Shown here one piece after another: positions 25,499 through 37,946 of a stretch of DNA of 64,000 bases; position 1 is the stretch's first letter; the number at the start of each line of letters is the position of its first letter. The position numbers and the translations under genes were made by a program. Source of the stretch: Anticarsia gemmatalis (taxonomy: Eukaryota; Arthropoda; Insecta; Lepidoptera; Erebidae); contig NC_134755.1 of the NCBI RefSeq assembly GCF_050436995.1, positions 2,171,001-2,235,000 of the forward strand, given 5' to 3'. The notes beneath the pieces are model-generated. The model was not told the DNA's origin and did not search any database. It saw only the letters and a list, made by a program, of their open reading frames with translations.

Positions 25499-28284
25499 AA
25501 GAGGCATAATGAAACTAATGTTTCTTAATCTAACTATTGAGTGACTGTACATTATTAATACGTATTATGTTACTGTCTGGCAAAAGTCTTTCCAAACGTT
25601 ACGGTTGTAACAAAATTTACAAGTCATACCCATACGTAATAAAGTGGATTACGGGACCCCAAAACAAGCAAACTAAGCGTTACCTTCAAAATAATACATT
25701 CAAATTCATTACCGTCCTGAATTAACCTTCGATTTCCAATTCAATGAGAGTTCGAGAAAGTTCTTACGCAACGGGTCAATAACCTTTACCACATTACGTA
25801 AGATGTGGAAAACAAAGTACTTGGTGTTACAAAATGGAAATAGTTGTGACAATCAGACTGTAATCTCAATCAAGCTATTTAAGTCATTCGAGTAAATACA
25901 AGGAATACATTATTCATTACGTGATAGATCTTTGTATGGATTTCAGATACAGACAAGAAATAGCACGATTTCTCCTATTCTGTATCATCGATTAGCTTTT
26001 TTCTATAGATATAGAAGCTAACAGTGGTACGCAAATGGCTTTTTGAACACATTTGGTGATGAAAATGTTAAAAGAACTATACTTTACTATACAAAATCCA
26101 TTCAAATGGTCTTATCTGAACTTAATCTAATAAAAAACGAAAAACCTGCGATTTACAAGAAAAGTTTTCAAAAGTCTTTAAATAATCGTAAGAATAAAAC
26201 GACGAAATGCACTTTTTTCTCCGTTCCTCCAGATTTAACCTTTATCTTATCCACAATCTTATTTCCTAGGACTACGAACTAAGCAAAATCTAATCTTGGT
26301 TTTTTTAACATTTTTATTTCTTATCTTGATGTCACTCCATTTTATATTTTCGTATTTATTTTATGCTTAAAACTAACTATATTACTTATATTTACATCTT
26401 TCAAATGTTTAATAATAACATATACAGTAATTGAAATGCGTACCTAAATTAAATGATTCTTCAAAGTCGATCGGTCGACTTCTACACTACTTAAATAAAA
26501 TATACGAATTCCCTAACTGAAATAAGGTCTCCTTAGTTGGAATATGATCCAGAATGTTCTTTACAACATAGTAAATTTTGAAAATTTCCTCAAGTTCGTA
26601 AAGTAAGGCACTCCATCTATATTTATATTGGAGGATCTCAAACCCTCTTCAGAACTTAATTGAAATCGAAATATTTGCCGCCAATATTTGAGCCAATAAT
26701 CATCTTATTTTACAGTACTGTCACTGACAATAAACTTCTAGGAATTTAGCAATTATATTTTGTGTAATACAATTTATAATACAAATATATTTGTTTGACC
26801 CAATTGCAAATTTTCTGAAGTAGAAATTAATACTGTATACTTCCTTTCATGGGGCAACTGATGGAATAGATTGGTAGGTATTCGTAAAGATTCTGTGCTA
26901 AGGATTTTTTGCTGAGATAACTTTGTAACTGTACCTACTTGTTTCATACGACAAGCGTCTCCTTTTAAACCTCTGTCATACGGAATACAAATAGCCGTTT
27001 AACTAGACGTAAGTTTTATTTCGAAGAACAAAAGTAGACTTTTTGAGAAAGCATTTTTACCAATATAGACTATTGTCAACCTAGTACGTATCGAGAAATT
27101 TGGTATAAAAATATTGATCAGCACCCCTAACGTGTTCCACAAGAACTATATTTTCTCAACTTGTCTCAACTCAAGGCCTAAACCTTATTACGGGAGGAGA
27201 CTTTTGCCCAGCTGTGGGACATTAATGGATTAATTTCTTTTTTTGTTTCTTTTTTAAAATGTCAAACGCTTACGCTTGTCGCTCAACAATACCAAATGAA
27301 AACTTACTACTGTTTTCCATCTACTAAGAAGATAAATGCTTTTGTAGTTAAAAATCGCGACTATTGTCATAATAAACTGTGCTATTTTCTTCAAAAAATA
27401 ATATTCTGACCCAATTATTCTTTCAGCTTCAAATTCTTAGCTCGACGTTAAAACGGCCACCACTTTTAGCTGTTCATTATTATATTCCGCTCGGCAACTT
27501 TGTGCTAAATTTCAATAGGCATTTCAATTTAAAGTCTCACGGCTTTAAATTGTAGTTTTTAGTATTTTTTTTATGACTTCGTTATTTTTTTTATTTTGAA
27601 GTGTTATTGTGTTTGTCATTGTATTTTAAAGTCATTTTTGTTAACATAATTACTTTGTATTCTACATTGGACTGGATTGAACTTAAAACCTACAGTTAAA
27701 ATAATTATAAAAAAATCAGAGCAAGAATAAGGGTTTTTTATGATTTGGTAAAATCTAAAAAAAAAAGTGTAGTTAGTTTACTAAAATCTATCTTCATTCT
27801 ACATTTAATTAAAATTGGTACAGTAATCAAACCGTGACAACATAACTAAAAGAGTTACTTTCGTATACATCAAAGTATGGATAACTTTACTTAGAATAAA
27901 AGTTACAAACAAAATGCTTGACATCACTTGTATTTCAAACAATGACAAGGCTTGCCACAATTTAAAAACAAGAATTAAACTCCACATACCTAGTCTAAAC
28001 CGTACCACAAAAGTTTTCAAACAATTTAGGGTAACAAATTACTTAAAAGTACCCTTATTTAACACAAGGGCTCCTGTCTGTGTTACATTAATTTCGGTGT
28101 ACCTAACAATATTTGTATATTTATGAACAATGTCACAAACAGACGGCTATGTGACAGATGACACAATAACTAAAATCAATACATACGTAAATAGATAATA
28201 TCTCATCTCTTCTATCTGAAGGTGTAGGTAGAGGTATACAATTATATACAATTACAATTATGATATACAATCATAAACCCGCGC
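25499..28284. other. No gene seen; SINE tail at 27165-27235
   Basis: 'caactcaaggcctaaacc', then 'gggaggagacttttgcccag' and 'tgtgggacattaatgg' (27165-27235, plus strand) is a tRNA-SINE tail. A 79-codon open frame at 26043-26282 has no recognisable domain. Confidence 0.45.
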
Positions 28285-28497
28285 TTTGCCATTAACAATG
28301 TTAGTTAAATGTAGTAGGAGGTGAGCCTATTGCCATATACCGGGCACTTGGCCTAACTATGTATTTTTATTAAGAATCATCCAATATACATAAGAAAAAG
28401 ACCAATAAAGCTTTGCCTGACTTGGGGATAGAACCTGAGACCTCGTATTTGACGTCCCATACACTAAGCACCGCGCTACGGAGACAGGTAAACTAAA
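28285..28497 (-). mobile_element. tRNA-derived SINE
   Basis: 'gtgagcctattgccatatac' tail and the head 'ggggatagaacctgagacc...caccgcgctacggagacag', which is a tRNA-like head read on the minus strand. Confidence 0.7.
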
Positions 28498-28695
28498 ATA
28501 AGTCCTAGATAACTTCGAAGCCATTCATCACTAAAGCAACTGTCTAGATTTCTAGATACTAAATTATTTCTTGGCATGAGTCTTAAACGGCCTGAAAGTT
28601 GCAGTAGCGAATCTCACGATCAAATTTCGGTTAGAGCTAAAATGTATTGCTGGATTTCTGTAGATACAAATTTGTCAGTGACTGCTTAGTGAATG

Positions 28696-28770
28696 GAAGC
28701 CGGGTAAAAGTCTCTGTGCTTCGGAGAACAAGTTAAGCCGCCAATTGCCTAGCTATTGGTTATGTCAGTT
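28696..28770 (+). mobile_element. SINE fragment of the 59938 family
   Basis: 'gtgcttcggagaacaagtta' and 'agccgccaattgcc' parallel 'gtgcctcggagagcacgtaa' and 'agccgtcggtcctg' at 60097. The open frame at 28745-28939 begins in it. Confidence 0.5.
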
Positions 28771-29727
28771 TTCTATGAAAGAGCGTATTGTGCTATTTTT
28801 AAATTGGTTTAAAAAGTCCTACCCAAAATTGTGCATAAACTCTGCGTTTAAGCAAAGTCTTACGCAGATTGGTAGTTTCAAAGAAACGGGCCGTCGTTCT
28901 CGAAATATGGTCAAGATAATGTCACTATTAACAAAGTAATACTTATGATATTGCTCTTTATCTTTGACGCAGAAACCATTAATAACCTGGCTGCTAAAAG
29001 GAGCTTTCAAAACTCAGAGGAAATGGGTTAAATAGGGCTCTAGATTATTATAGTGCCTAGCTAGAATAAAATAGAGATCGCAGCTTATAATTATGAAGCG
29101 TTTGATACTAGTTTAGTTTAAAAGATACATTACTTTACTAATTGTTGGATGCACGCGAAGGCTGTTGCTATCAGTTATAAAAGCCAAAAATAGTATGAAA
29201 ATAAGAATATGAACCTGCAACCCCTTGATATGCAATGTAATGCTGGATACTAAATATTGATCAGTACAAAGAACTGATGCTGTCGAAAATGTAAAGGATA
29301 TAATTATCAAAGATTATTTTAAGTGAATCGGTGTGATTTTTTTTTTTCAGTTACATAGCGTACGGACACCTCATAAAGCACACTGTCAGCATTACAAAAA
29401 TTGCTATTGAAATACAGTCGTAGACCTGTCTTAAAAATAACATTGTTATAATTCTTCTAAGCCGCTAATCGTCATACTAAATAATAAATTGAGTAAGGAA
29501 CATGGAATTTTCCCTACATCTCTATATTCAAAGTAGGGAAGCCCCTGGGATCCATGAAAGCCGATATTTTGGGGCTCATAAATAATTTAATCAGAAACAA
29601 AATGGATGAAGATGAAAATATTATTATGTAAGCCGTTTTTTCGAGGCTAATAGAGTCTGGATAATTCTAAAAGAAGTACTAGGTAAGCAGATTAAATCAT
29701 CAACTGATTCAACAGTTCTATGTGATC
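28771..29727. other. No gene seen
   Basis: AT-rich; only short open frames, none with domain signals. Confidence 0.45.
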
Positions 29728-29960
29728 ACGGCCTACGCTACGCTTTGTAATCACGGCCTCTGGTTCGATTTCCAGGTCGGGAAACTAAAGCAACTGCTAA
29801 TAGAATGCTATGAATACATAGCATTCTATTTATTATTTTAATTTAACGTAGCAACATACTTAACCCTTATTATATGGAATTTACATTGTTAGTGGCGAAA
29901 CGTGGGTGTATTTCATATACTTCTGCCTACGCACCCGAGATATCTCGGCTGTAGTTTAAT
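29728..29960 (+). mobile_element. tRNA-derived SINE with hairpin
   Basis: B-box-like 'ctggttcgatttccagg' head. Later 'cccttattatatggaattta' and 'cgaaacgtgggtgtatttca'. A perfect 14-bp hairpin (29799-29812 with 29817-29830, loop aata) interrupts the body. Confidence 0.65.
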
Positions 29961-30289
29961 GTTTGTAGTTTCATATGATTCGAAAAACTATTTTATAAGT
30001 TTGTTGACGAATAGAGTAAAGAGTGGAAAAAAGTGAACTACTTTAAATATTAAAGATCCCCGAATTCACTGACAGCAAACGTGCTCATATTTAAAAAATG
30101 CAAAAAGCTGCATTCAAATATTTTTGATAAATATTTACAGGGACCGGGAATACATGTACACTTTTCCCTAGTCTACTTCAGGGACCAAATTGTAATATTA
30201 TGTAGCAAAGCAACACTACCTGTCTCGTACAAGTTAATGTAGATTTATTGAGTGCAGTACTTGGACTTGATTAACAGTACACTAACGCT

Positions 30290-30389
30290 TGTAGTATATA
30301 AATTACTGGCTGTCGTCCTCGACTGTACTTAATTCGCGGTACGTAGTACGCAGTGGAACGTAAATAAAATGTGTTTCGTTATCCTCGAG
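30290..30389 (+). promoter_or_regulatory. TATA box, short 5' UTR and possible first coding exon
   Basis: TATATAAA lies at 30295-30302. About 70 bases later 'aaaATG' (30369) opens seven codons (MCFVILE) ending in GAG|GTAAAT, a good donor at 30390. TATA plus a tiny first coding exon is common in insect secreted-protein genes (family knowledge). No second exon was found downstream, so this is tentative. Confidence 0.25.
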
Positions 30390-30540
30390 GTAAATAAATA
30401 TTTTTTCATAGATTTTTTTAGAGATAATTTTATTTCTGAACTAGGGATTGCTCAAGGGTTACATGATTTTTTACAAAATTAAATATACCGTTAACGGACT
30501 CAATCAAAAACCAAAAGCTTAAACTTCCTATGTGTGGATC

Positions 30541-30690
30541 GCAATACTTGTTCCGAGTGGAATTTGTACCCACACCTTTTACCGTAGAAGTAGTGGTATG
30601 ACAACCACCCGAACTATTGCGCCACGGAGACCTTTACTTTTATTGGTTTGAAAGACAGCTCTCGCTCTAACAGATTTGTGTCGCGGGGAT
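30541..30690 (-). mobile_element. tRNA-SINE head plus the tail of a second copy
   Basis: 30541-30632 is the tRNA-like head ('cgccacggagacc', 'ttccgagtggaattt'). 30674-30690 is the tail 'ttgtgtcgcggggat' of another copy in the same orientation. Confidence 0.6.
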
Positions 30691-32332
30691 GTCCTAGGGA
30701 ATAAAGCATATTCTCTGTTTACCCATGTGATGTGTATCCAAAGTATATCTCAAATGAGTATATATCAAAATCTATTCAGTAGTTCTTTCGTAAAAAAAGT
30801 AACAAATATCCATACACTCACACTAGCTTCCGCATTTACAACATCAATATTAAGTAAGCTTATAATTTCAAAGCGGAATTTCATCGATCTTCCAAGAAAA
30901 ATGTTCAACGAATTTTGGTATTTCTCAAAAGAAAATTATCCGATACGTTTGCTCAATAACAAAATGCTTCGGTTTATCTACCTTCAGGGATTTGGTTGGT
31001 AGCATGTTTTATGTAATACTACCTTTTGTTTACGGCTCCGTCGGTATAAGAATAACTAGTTTTCTATGCTGATACGAAAGGTGGGTAGTTATAAATTTGT
31101 TTGAATTGAATAGGTTATTTGTTTGACTAATTTATTGACGGAATAAAACTTTGCTGTATTGGCAATTCATTTTGTGAACCATCTTTTGTATCTAACATAT
31201 TTATTTTTTTTTTAATTTGAATTTGGTGATAAATGCATAGAAGACATAACGCTAGAATTTAACGACCATTATTCTATATAAAAGGCAATAGCCTTTTGAA
31301 ATCAGTACCAGTGTTCATTTTTGCGTATTTAACGCGAACATCAAGACAATTCAGCTTTAAAAAAACTCTTATTCAATTAGGATTTGTAGTTGCACTTAAT
31401 TACACTAAAATTTTGTATAAAATACATCAAACAAGCAAACAGACAAACACAACAGCTCTACATAGAGTCCTCTACTCAGGAGAGGTATAAAACATCGGCG
31501 CAATAAAGCTCGGCTCCTGCACAACCCTCACGGGTAATGGCTCTAACAATGAATACGTTGACGCTTTAGATATATTGCAGATAGAGACGTGTCATACTGG
31601 AACTCTACGTGAATGTAGAGTTTCCACGTTTGGACGTAAAATTTATTATTTTTGACCCAGGTTGTGCATGTGACTTCGACGCGACGATTTTCCTGATTAA
31701 AATGATATTGTGTGTTAAATCAGGCTGTAGTCTGTAGACTATCTGTATGGTTATTTTTATCGAAATGTATTCAGTAGTTTTTGCCTGAAAATGTTTCATA
31801 TTTATATTAAGATTATTGCCATTTTTGCTGTAAACTAACAGTACCTCATTCCAAAGTAAAGGCCTTACCCGTGATAAAAGAAAAGCCGTTTCTATTTTAT
31901 TTTACCCTTAAATAACACAATAATATTAAAACTAGAACGATATAAGAAAATCAAATTTTCGATTTATTTTCAGTCATTTCGATCGCCTGTAAAATATACA
32001 TACGTTTTTATTCCTAACTTTATACGAAGCGCTGTAATATTTTTATTGCTCAAACATCTTAAGATTTCAAGTTTGAAACTCTCGTTATTTGTTGCCAACA
32101 TTTTTGGTAATGGGGTTGCCAGTGACAAAAAATGGACCCTTACAAGTGAGGTCTAGAATTACTTTTTAATGAATCTGGTTTATGGAGTAGAATGTCTTTG
32201 GTTTTTGTTTGGAAGGTTGCAGTACACTTAGCGCAATATGTGCATATAACTTTCTTGATTTTATACCCTTAGGTATAGGCAGAGTTGTGCGAAATACACT
32301 TACTGCTTAGCCTTTTACAAATCAGTCCCGTG
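30691..32332. other. No gene seen; eroded Helitron end
   Basis: About 30745-30850 resembles a minus-strand Helitron 5' region ('ttcagtagttctttcgt', 'aaaaagtaacaaatatcc'). It accounts for the 108-codon open frame at 30676-31002. The rest is AT-rich. Confidence 0.45.
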
Positions 32333-32400
32333 TAATAAGGGGCGAGCCTATTGCCATATACCAGACACGTTACCAAACTTGACTGACTCCTATTGAGAAT
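32333..32400 (-). mobile_element. SINE fragment ('gcctattgccatatacc')
   Basis: 'aaggggcgagcctattgcc' and 'cacgttaccaaac' match 84-125 and 28285-28497. Confidence 0.55.
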
Positions 32401-32404
32401 AGTT

Positions 32405-32665
32405 TAATATGAATTGAGGCGCCCATAGCCAGTTGCACTCACCGGACGGCAAAACGATCTGTGGGTTAAGCAATCCTTGGCGCGGTTATTCCTTAGATGG
32501 GTGACACAGTGGTATTTGAGCTGGACGTCTCCATACTTCGGATTTAAAGTCGGTCCCGGTTGTTGTCGGTTCAGATAACAGTCATGACGCCACGTCAAAG
32601 GCCTTCAAGCGCCGAGCGGCTTAAACAACTTTGACACTAGGTTGACCACTAACCATGCGAAAAGA
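32405..32665 (+). mobile_element. 5S-rRNA-headed SINE
   Basis: 'gggttaagcaatccttgg...cttagatgggtgac' aligns with the 5S rRNA internal promoter (GTTAAGCAACG ... GGATGGGTGACC). The body continues 'tccatacttcggattta' and 'gtcggtcccggttgttgtc', ending near 'gcgaaaagaagaataaaaag'. Confidence 0.7.
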
Positions 32666-33104
32666 AGAATAAAAAGAAACCTTTTGTAGCACATGTCCGA
32701 CCTGGAAATCAATTCTTGATCAATAGTCGTATACGTCGGTCTGAACTAGAGGTAGTACTTTGTACTAGGACGATAATAGGTTAAGTTTACATTAAGCCAT
32801 AAATTATTACGACCATGTATAACACCGTCAATATAACTCACCCGATGAAAGTGGTTTCGAGAATCGATGGTAACTTCCAATGGTTCAAGTTTCATTTATG
32901 AGAGGCGTATCTTAATGACTTAACTATACACATAACGGGGTGAAACTCCCCTAATCAGTGTATCCCGACTCATCGAGTTTCAAATACATGAGACGAACTC
33001 ATACAAAGTTGTAAAATTTATTGTTATGGTGGATTAATTTGGATGAAGCCTGTTGCTTGTATTTAATGCGAGGTTTTGTATATTTTAATGCCTTTATGAA
33101 GGAC

Positions 33105-33255
33105 TATAGTCCGACAATTTAGTAGAGAGTCGTGGCATCCACGATTTGTTTTAGATTATAATTATCAATTCTGTGTATTTACAAAATAAAGTAGGTGTAT
33201 CAAATGGGCTATTGTTATCTGCATAACCATTAACCATGTCACTGATGTTCTAAAA
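33105..33255 (+). repeat. Unclassified interspersed repeat, copy 1
   Basis: 'agagagtcgtggcatccacg', then 'tagattata' and 'agtaggtgtatcaaa' recur in order at 59635-59775. The two copies are diverged but colinear. Confidence 0.55.
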
Positions 33256-33434
33256 AATCTGTTTTTTTATGTCACCATCTACAAACCTTAAACAAGCAAA
33301 AGTTTTAAATTTATGATTGCACAAAATGATACCTAGTTTACATGAGCATATACTGAAGAGCACCACTTGGTACACTCCCTACAAACTTTTGCTTTACTCA
33401 CATCCATACATCTTGTCATACAGGACCGCCGGTT

Positions 33435-33568
33435 ACTACGCACCTGACCTTTATAAAGAACTTCACAGATAAGAATCTATGTATGTCTTTCTAGGGCGTG
33501 TTCCCGGCCAGTAATAGCCAGCCTTCTGCCAGTTTCTTGAATAAAACAGCCTAGCCTATAGCTATTAG
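33435..33568 (+). repeat. Direct repeat unit 1, left of a SINE
   Basis: 'actacgcacctgac' then 'tttataaag' and 'aatctatgtatgtctttctag' recur at 33781-33925 at roughly 80 percent identity by eye. A SINE lies between the copies. Confidence 0.75.
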
Positions 33569-33570
33569 AC

Positions 33571-33770
33571 AAAGACAACTCCCGCACTAAGAATTGCTCT
33601 TGTGTCGCGGGGACTTTTACAAATATACAAAAACGGACACAAAGTACAAACAGGCCCGAAACAATTATTGGTCGATCGCACAAATAATTGTTACGTGTGG
33701 GAATCGAACCCACGACCTCGTGACGCAATGATAGTGTTTTAACGACCACCTTAGCCACAGCGCCACAAAG
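33571..33770 (-). mobile_element. tRNA-derived SINE between direct repeats
   Basis: Tail 'cttgtgtcgcggggactttt', body 'acaggcccgaaacaattatt', head 'tgtgggaatcgaacccacg' with B box and 'ttagccacagcgccac'. Confidence 0.85.
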
Positions 33771-33780
33771 ATCGTCAAAC

Positions 33781-33925
33781 GTACTACGCACCTGACTTTT
33801 ATAAAGTACTTCACCGATAATAATCTATGTATGTCTTTCTAGAGCACTTTACCAGCCAGTAATACAGTCTAGCCTTCAGCAAATTTCTCGTACAACGCCA
33901 AGTACCGAAGCCTATAATATTAAGT
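33781..33925 (+). repeat. Direct repeat unit 2, right of the SINE
   Basis: Second copy of 33435-33568, about 346 bases downstream. See that entry. Confidence 0.75.
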
Positions 33926-34084
33926 CAAGTCGTAACATAGGATTTCTAATACTAGTTAGCATATTAAATGACTAACTGTAAATTTATATGAAGTGGTGAT
34001 ATCGTCTTACAATTAAGTTGAACTCCCAAATTCATTGTATAATAAGACTACGTAGTAATTTTGTGAAATGTTAAGACGTTAGTG

Positions 34085-34345
34085 ATTAGAAATAATTATC
34101 ACATGCTCCAACGGTGAAGGAAAACATCGTGAGGAAACCTCACGATGTTTATCCTCAATAAATGTATTAAACAAATTTTAGGCATGCAGCCTAAAATTTG
34201 TTTAATACATTTATTGAGGGCATGCAAAGTCCCCAACCCGCACTTGGCCAGCGTGGTGGACTCAAGGCCTAACCCCTCCCTCATTACGGGAAGAGACTCT
34301 TGCCCAGCAGTGGGAAATTAATGGGTTAAATTTATTTATTTATTT
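34085..34345 (+). mobile_element. tRNA-SINE with internal double palindrome
   Basis: The family body 'tccaacggtgaaggaaaaca', then 'gccagcgtggtggactcaag' and 'gcccagcagtgggaaatta'. Its centre is rearranged into two adjacent hairpins (34122-34150 and 34153-34219) that other copies lack. Confidence 0.88.
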
Positions 34346-34489
34346 ATAAGACGTTAGTGAACTAAGAATTTAAGACCATGTTAATGTAACGCTTTTTAAA
34401 TATTGGTATAATATAGTACATAAAAGATTTATATATTGAGGTTGGCTTCTAAAAATATCTGTTACGTAGAAACTAAAAGCACTATGTTG

Positions 34490-34690
34490 CCTACTGTGTT
34501 CCGAAGTCGTGGGCTCGTTTCCCACACGAAAAATAAAGTTACGTGCTTTATAAATAGTACTTTTGGATTTCAGATTATTGGTTTTGGTCTTATTGTGTAT
34601 AATATATGTACTTTGTGCTTATTTTTGTATGTCAATGGGGAAAAGTGGGTGTATTTTATACCTGCCTGCTTTACCTACGGGATCGAGTAT
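34490..34690 (+). mobile_element. tRNA-derived SINE, diverged
   Basis: 'gaagtcgtgggctcgtttcc' head remnant and 'ggggaaaagtgggtgtattt' tail as in 29728-29960. The 107-codon open frame at 34436-34759 is mainly this repeat. Confidence 0.55.
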
Positions 34691-34844
34691 AGCAGAAGTG
34701 ATATTGATATGTATTTTTGTATGTTTGTAAAAGTGAAACAAGATAAGTTCCTTTTGTAGGAGCTGTGCTATATAGGTACGAAAAAACTACTCTTATTTTG
34801 CGAACTAGCAACGACTGCCCCAATTATGTACTTATAACTTCATT

Positions 34845-34963
34845 AACCCCCGGTTTCTGAGGTACATTTAGCAGTAGTTTATCTATTCGATAGCGTTAAA
34901 ACTCATACAAAAAAAACGTTATTGAATAGATAAACTACCGCTAAATATACTCAGAAACCGGTC
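34845..34963. mobile_element. Hairpin MITE, second copy (ACCCCCGGTTTCTGAG)
   Basis: Inverted arms 'ggtttctgag.tac.tttagc' and 'gtagtttatctattc' pair with 'gaatagataaactac' and 'ctcagaaacc'. Same family as 3772-3885. Confidence 0.8.
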
Positions 34964-35271
34964 ATAAAATGATGTTTTATCACCCCCTAGTTAATATAAT
35001 CGAACCAAAACATTCCAAAAACAAAGGTGTAACCATTAATTAAATAAATCGTGAACAAAATACAACATTTACACACCTCTAACGTACATTTGACCCGATA
35101 AATCTATTTAATTGCGTTGAAAGTGCCAATACGACGGTTAAAATTGTATAAAATTTTAGTGCTATATTTTACAGGCAATTGGAAACGTTCGACGTTCACT
35201 ATCCGACTGGATTTTGTAATATTCTGTTAATAGGGATGTATAGTGGTTTCATTTTCAGGCTTCCTGGTAAA

Positions 35272-35516
35272 TTTATATTAATAATATAAAGCTTAAGAGT
35301 TTGTTTGTTTGGTCGTGTTAATCCCAGATAGGTTTGAATTGAAAAAAAAATGTAGTGTCAATTTATTTCTTCATGTAGCAAGGCTATTTAACATTCTGGC
35401 TTTAGCACTATATCTCATAACATATATAAGCTTATACAGGAGTTTAGGAGCAAAATACAAATGTTGTGAAAACGGAGAAACTAAAGTCCACGTAATGAAG
35501 TGAAGACGCGGCCGCT
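35272..35516 (+). mobile_element. Degenerate Helitron
   Basis: 'aatataaagcttaagagttt' GTTT start, 'gttaatcccagata', then 'ttgtgaaaacggagaaact' and a final 'gcggccgctaa' that has lost the CTAG end. Confidence 0.55.
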
Positions 35517-37037
35517 AATCAAAAATTATGGGAAAAATTGTCTGGAGAAAAGATTGACTGAAAGGAATTTTTATAAATCATTCAAGCTGACGCCCATGAC
35601 TTTTTTTTTGTCACACATATTATTATGTATAGTCACAAATTCTTATGACGTCACAGCGTGGCTCATTTTAAAACCAAGTAAGTCTAAGTAGCACTCTACT
35701 CCCAACTTCTACGCTATGTAGTTAAATCACCCTTTATTATTCGCAAAAGAAAATACTTATGTAACATGTTTCTATTCCGTAACTGACGGATTAATTAGAA
35801 ATACTTTTTTGTTACCCCAGTAACATCCCTATTGTCCCAATATTGTAGAGCCTTGGGGTAGCCTCCTTTATCGACTACAGAATCTATAAAAGCGTGTTAA
35901 GTAAGACTTAGTTACCTGGGAAGTAAGAAAATGTGCTTAGATTCAAAAGATTACTTATATAAAGTTGAAGATTCAGGCGTGCTTATAACTGTTTTTCCGT
36001 TTTACGTCTTACCGATATGCTTTTTGATGTAGATAAGCTGATCAATATAAAATGGATTGTTGTTGTAATTTTTGATGAAACTGACAACTATTTACCCAGC
36101 TATTTTAAACTCTCTTAACTTATACTCATATGTTAACGCAAGTTTTCAAAATGGACGTTCAACGCCTTTGATGTGAATGGAATCCGAGTCTGAAAACAGC
36201 TACAAGCTATGGCAGAGCAGAATGCGATAAATAAAAGTACTTAACTGATATAAGCAAGGAGCGCGGATACAACAGTAGTCTGTCGCTAAATTCAGATGCA
36301 CAAAGATTTTTCGCTATAAGGAAAGATTTGTTTGTTTTAAAAGTTAAGACTCGGTTTTAAACCACTACTCAACTGTTGAGATATAAACAGTAATCGTGAA
36401 GTACGTCGCTGTTTGTATTTCCTTTCCTCTTCTCTCACGATTTTTCTAAGTGATCTCGAAGTAATCTATATCAACCAAAGTTCAACCTACATACATAAAA
36501 TAACGCCATTTTCCCCTGGTGGTAGACAGAGATCAAAGAACAAAAGGTAACTTAAGTACACATACACTCAATATATCACCCAAGCCATACGACATACAAT
36601 TTTAAACGGCAGATATAATTTTCAGTAAAGGTACAACGTGTAACGCGAGTTGCGCTCATTAATTCAACGTTCAGGTCTGTTTCAACATTAAAAAACGTAT
36701 CCAACAGAATTAACCTCTGTCCTAATTAAGTTTAGAGTGGAAAAAGAACACGGGTACATATGTGGGAAGTACGACTGACTGTTTGTCATTATTCTCAGCA
36801 AATAATTGTAAAAAGAATAGTGTATTTACGCGGCCAGCGTTGTTATTTTATGTTGAAAATTATAAACTATGTTATCTATCATGCGTTAAATTATAAAAGA
36901 TATTATACAAACATACTCATACGCATTTATAATTTTACTAAGGAGAGTCAGAGCTCAAAGTTATGGTACCCAAAAATAGTTTTCTTTTTCATTTACTGAA
37001 ATTATAATGGTAAAACAAAATATTACAATGCAACCTT
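35517..37037. other. No gene seen
   Basis: AT-rich non-coding sequence. Confidence 0.45.
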
Positions 37038-37185
37038 GTGAGCTAGTGAGTTCTTTAAAACAGTTCTTGAAAGTATGCAAAGATCCGCAATTAGTCAGCG
37101 TAGTGGACAGTAGACGTGAGGCTTAATCTATTCATCATTCAGGGAAGAAATGCTTCCCCAGCATTGAAACATTATCAACCAAATT
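37038..37185 (+). mobile_element. tRNA-SINE body and tail, diverged
   Basis: 'gagttctttaaaacagttct', 'gtatgcaaagatccgc' and 'cagcgtagtgga' correspond to the family body. The tail is eroded. Confidence 0.6.
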
Positions 37186-37946
37186 TATTTTACTTTAGCT
37201 CCATAATCTCAATCCTATATATATAATTTGAAGCATCAAGAGAGTTTATGCAAATTCAGATCATAGAGGACCACACGGAATTAGCTGTAACGTCTTGATT
37301 GAGTAATTAACATACCATTAGGGAGTCAAGAGCCAGCTATGAGAGGTTACATTATCGATTAGCACTTAAGTAACCGTCTGTTTACGGCAACGTCGATTTT
37401 ACAAGTAAAATCTACGAGACCAATTAAAACCCATTAAAAACTTAGTTTCTCTTCACGCATATACTCCAACGGTGTAGCCAAATTGCCATTTGAAATGTTG
37501 ACCTAATAAATCATAAATGAGCATATACTCCTAACTGCTCTTGAGAACATTTTTAATACATAAAACTGACATTTTGCTTCACCCAGTAAGTTCCGGGACC
37601 TCGTTACCACATAAGCCGTCAAATCAACTATTACTTGCCAGTCCAAAGACTTATACCAAAGCTGGAACTAATTTCTTCTGTCGCAGCTTTTCTAAGAACT
37701 AAGTCACCCAGTTATCTCACTACAAAGGGCTTTTATCATATTAAAATTAAACGATTCTCTTTAACAAGAGGTTTAGTTGACGAGCCGCTCTAATGAACTA
37801 TTCCTAGAATATTCTGTATCTGGAATTTTAGTGAAGACATACATAAGATGTTAAGGCTTTGAATGAGGCCTGATTTATTTTGACTAGTGTGGTACAAGGG
37901 AGATTCGTTTATATGAAACAGATCAACTTTTTACGCAGCGTTTATA
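37186..37946. other. No gene seen
   Basis: AT-rich; nothing recognised before the mariner remnant. Confidence 0.45.

Noticed and set aside
28745..28939. Mariner-like transposase N-terminus
   Set aside because: A loose resemblance to a helix-turn-helix segment, but it starts inside a SINE fragment and has no TIRs or further transposase sequence.
30676..31002. 108-codon plus-strand open frame
   Set aside because: Begins in a SINE tail and passes through an eroded Helitron end.
34436..34759. 107-codon plus-strand open frame
   Set aside because: Mostly a diverged SINE; no domain.
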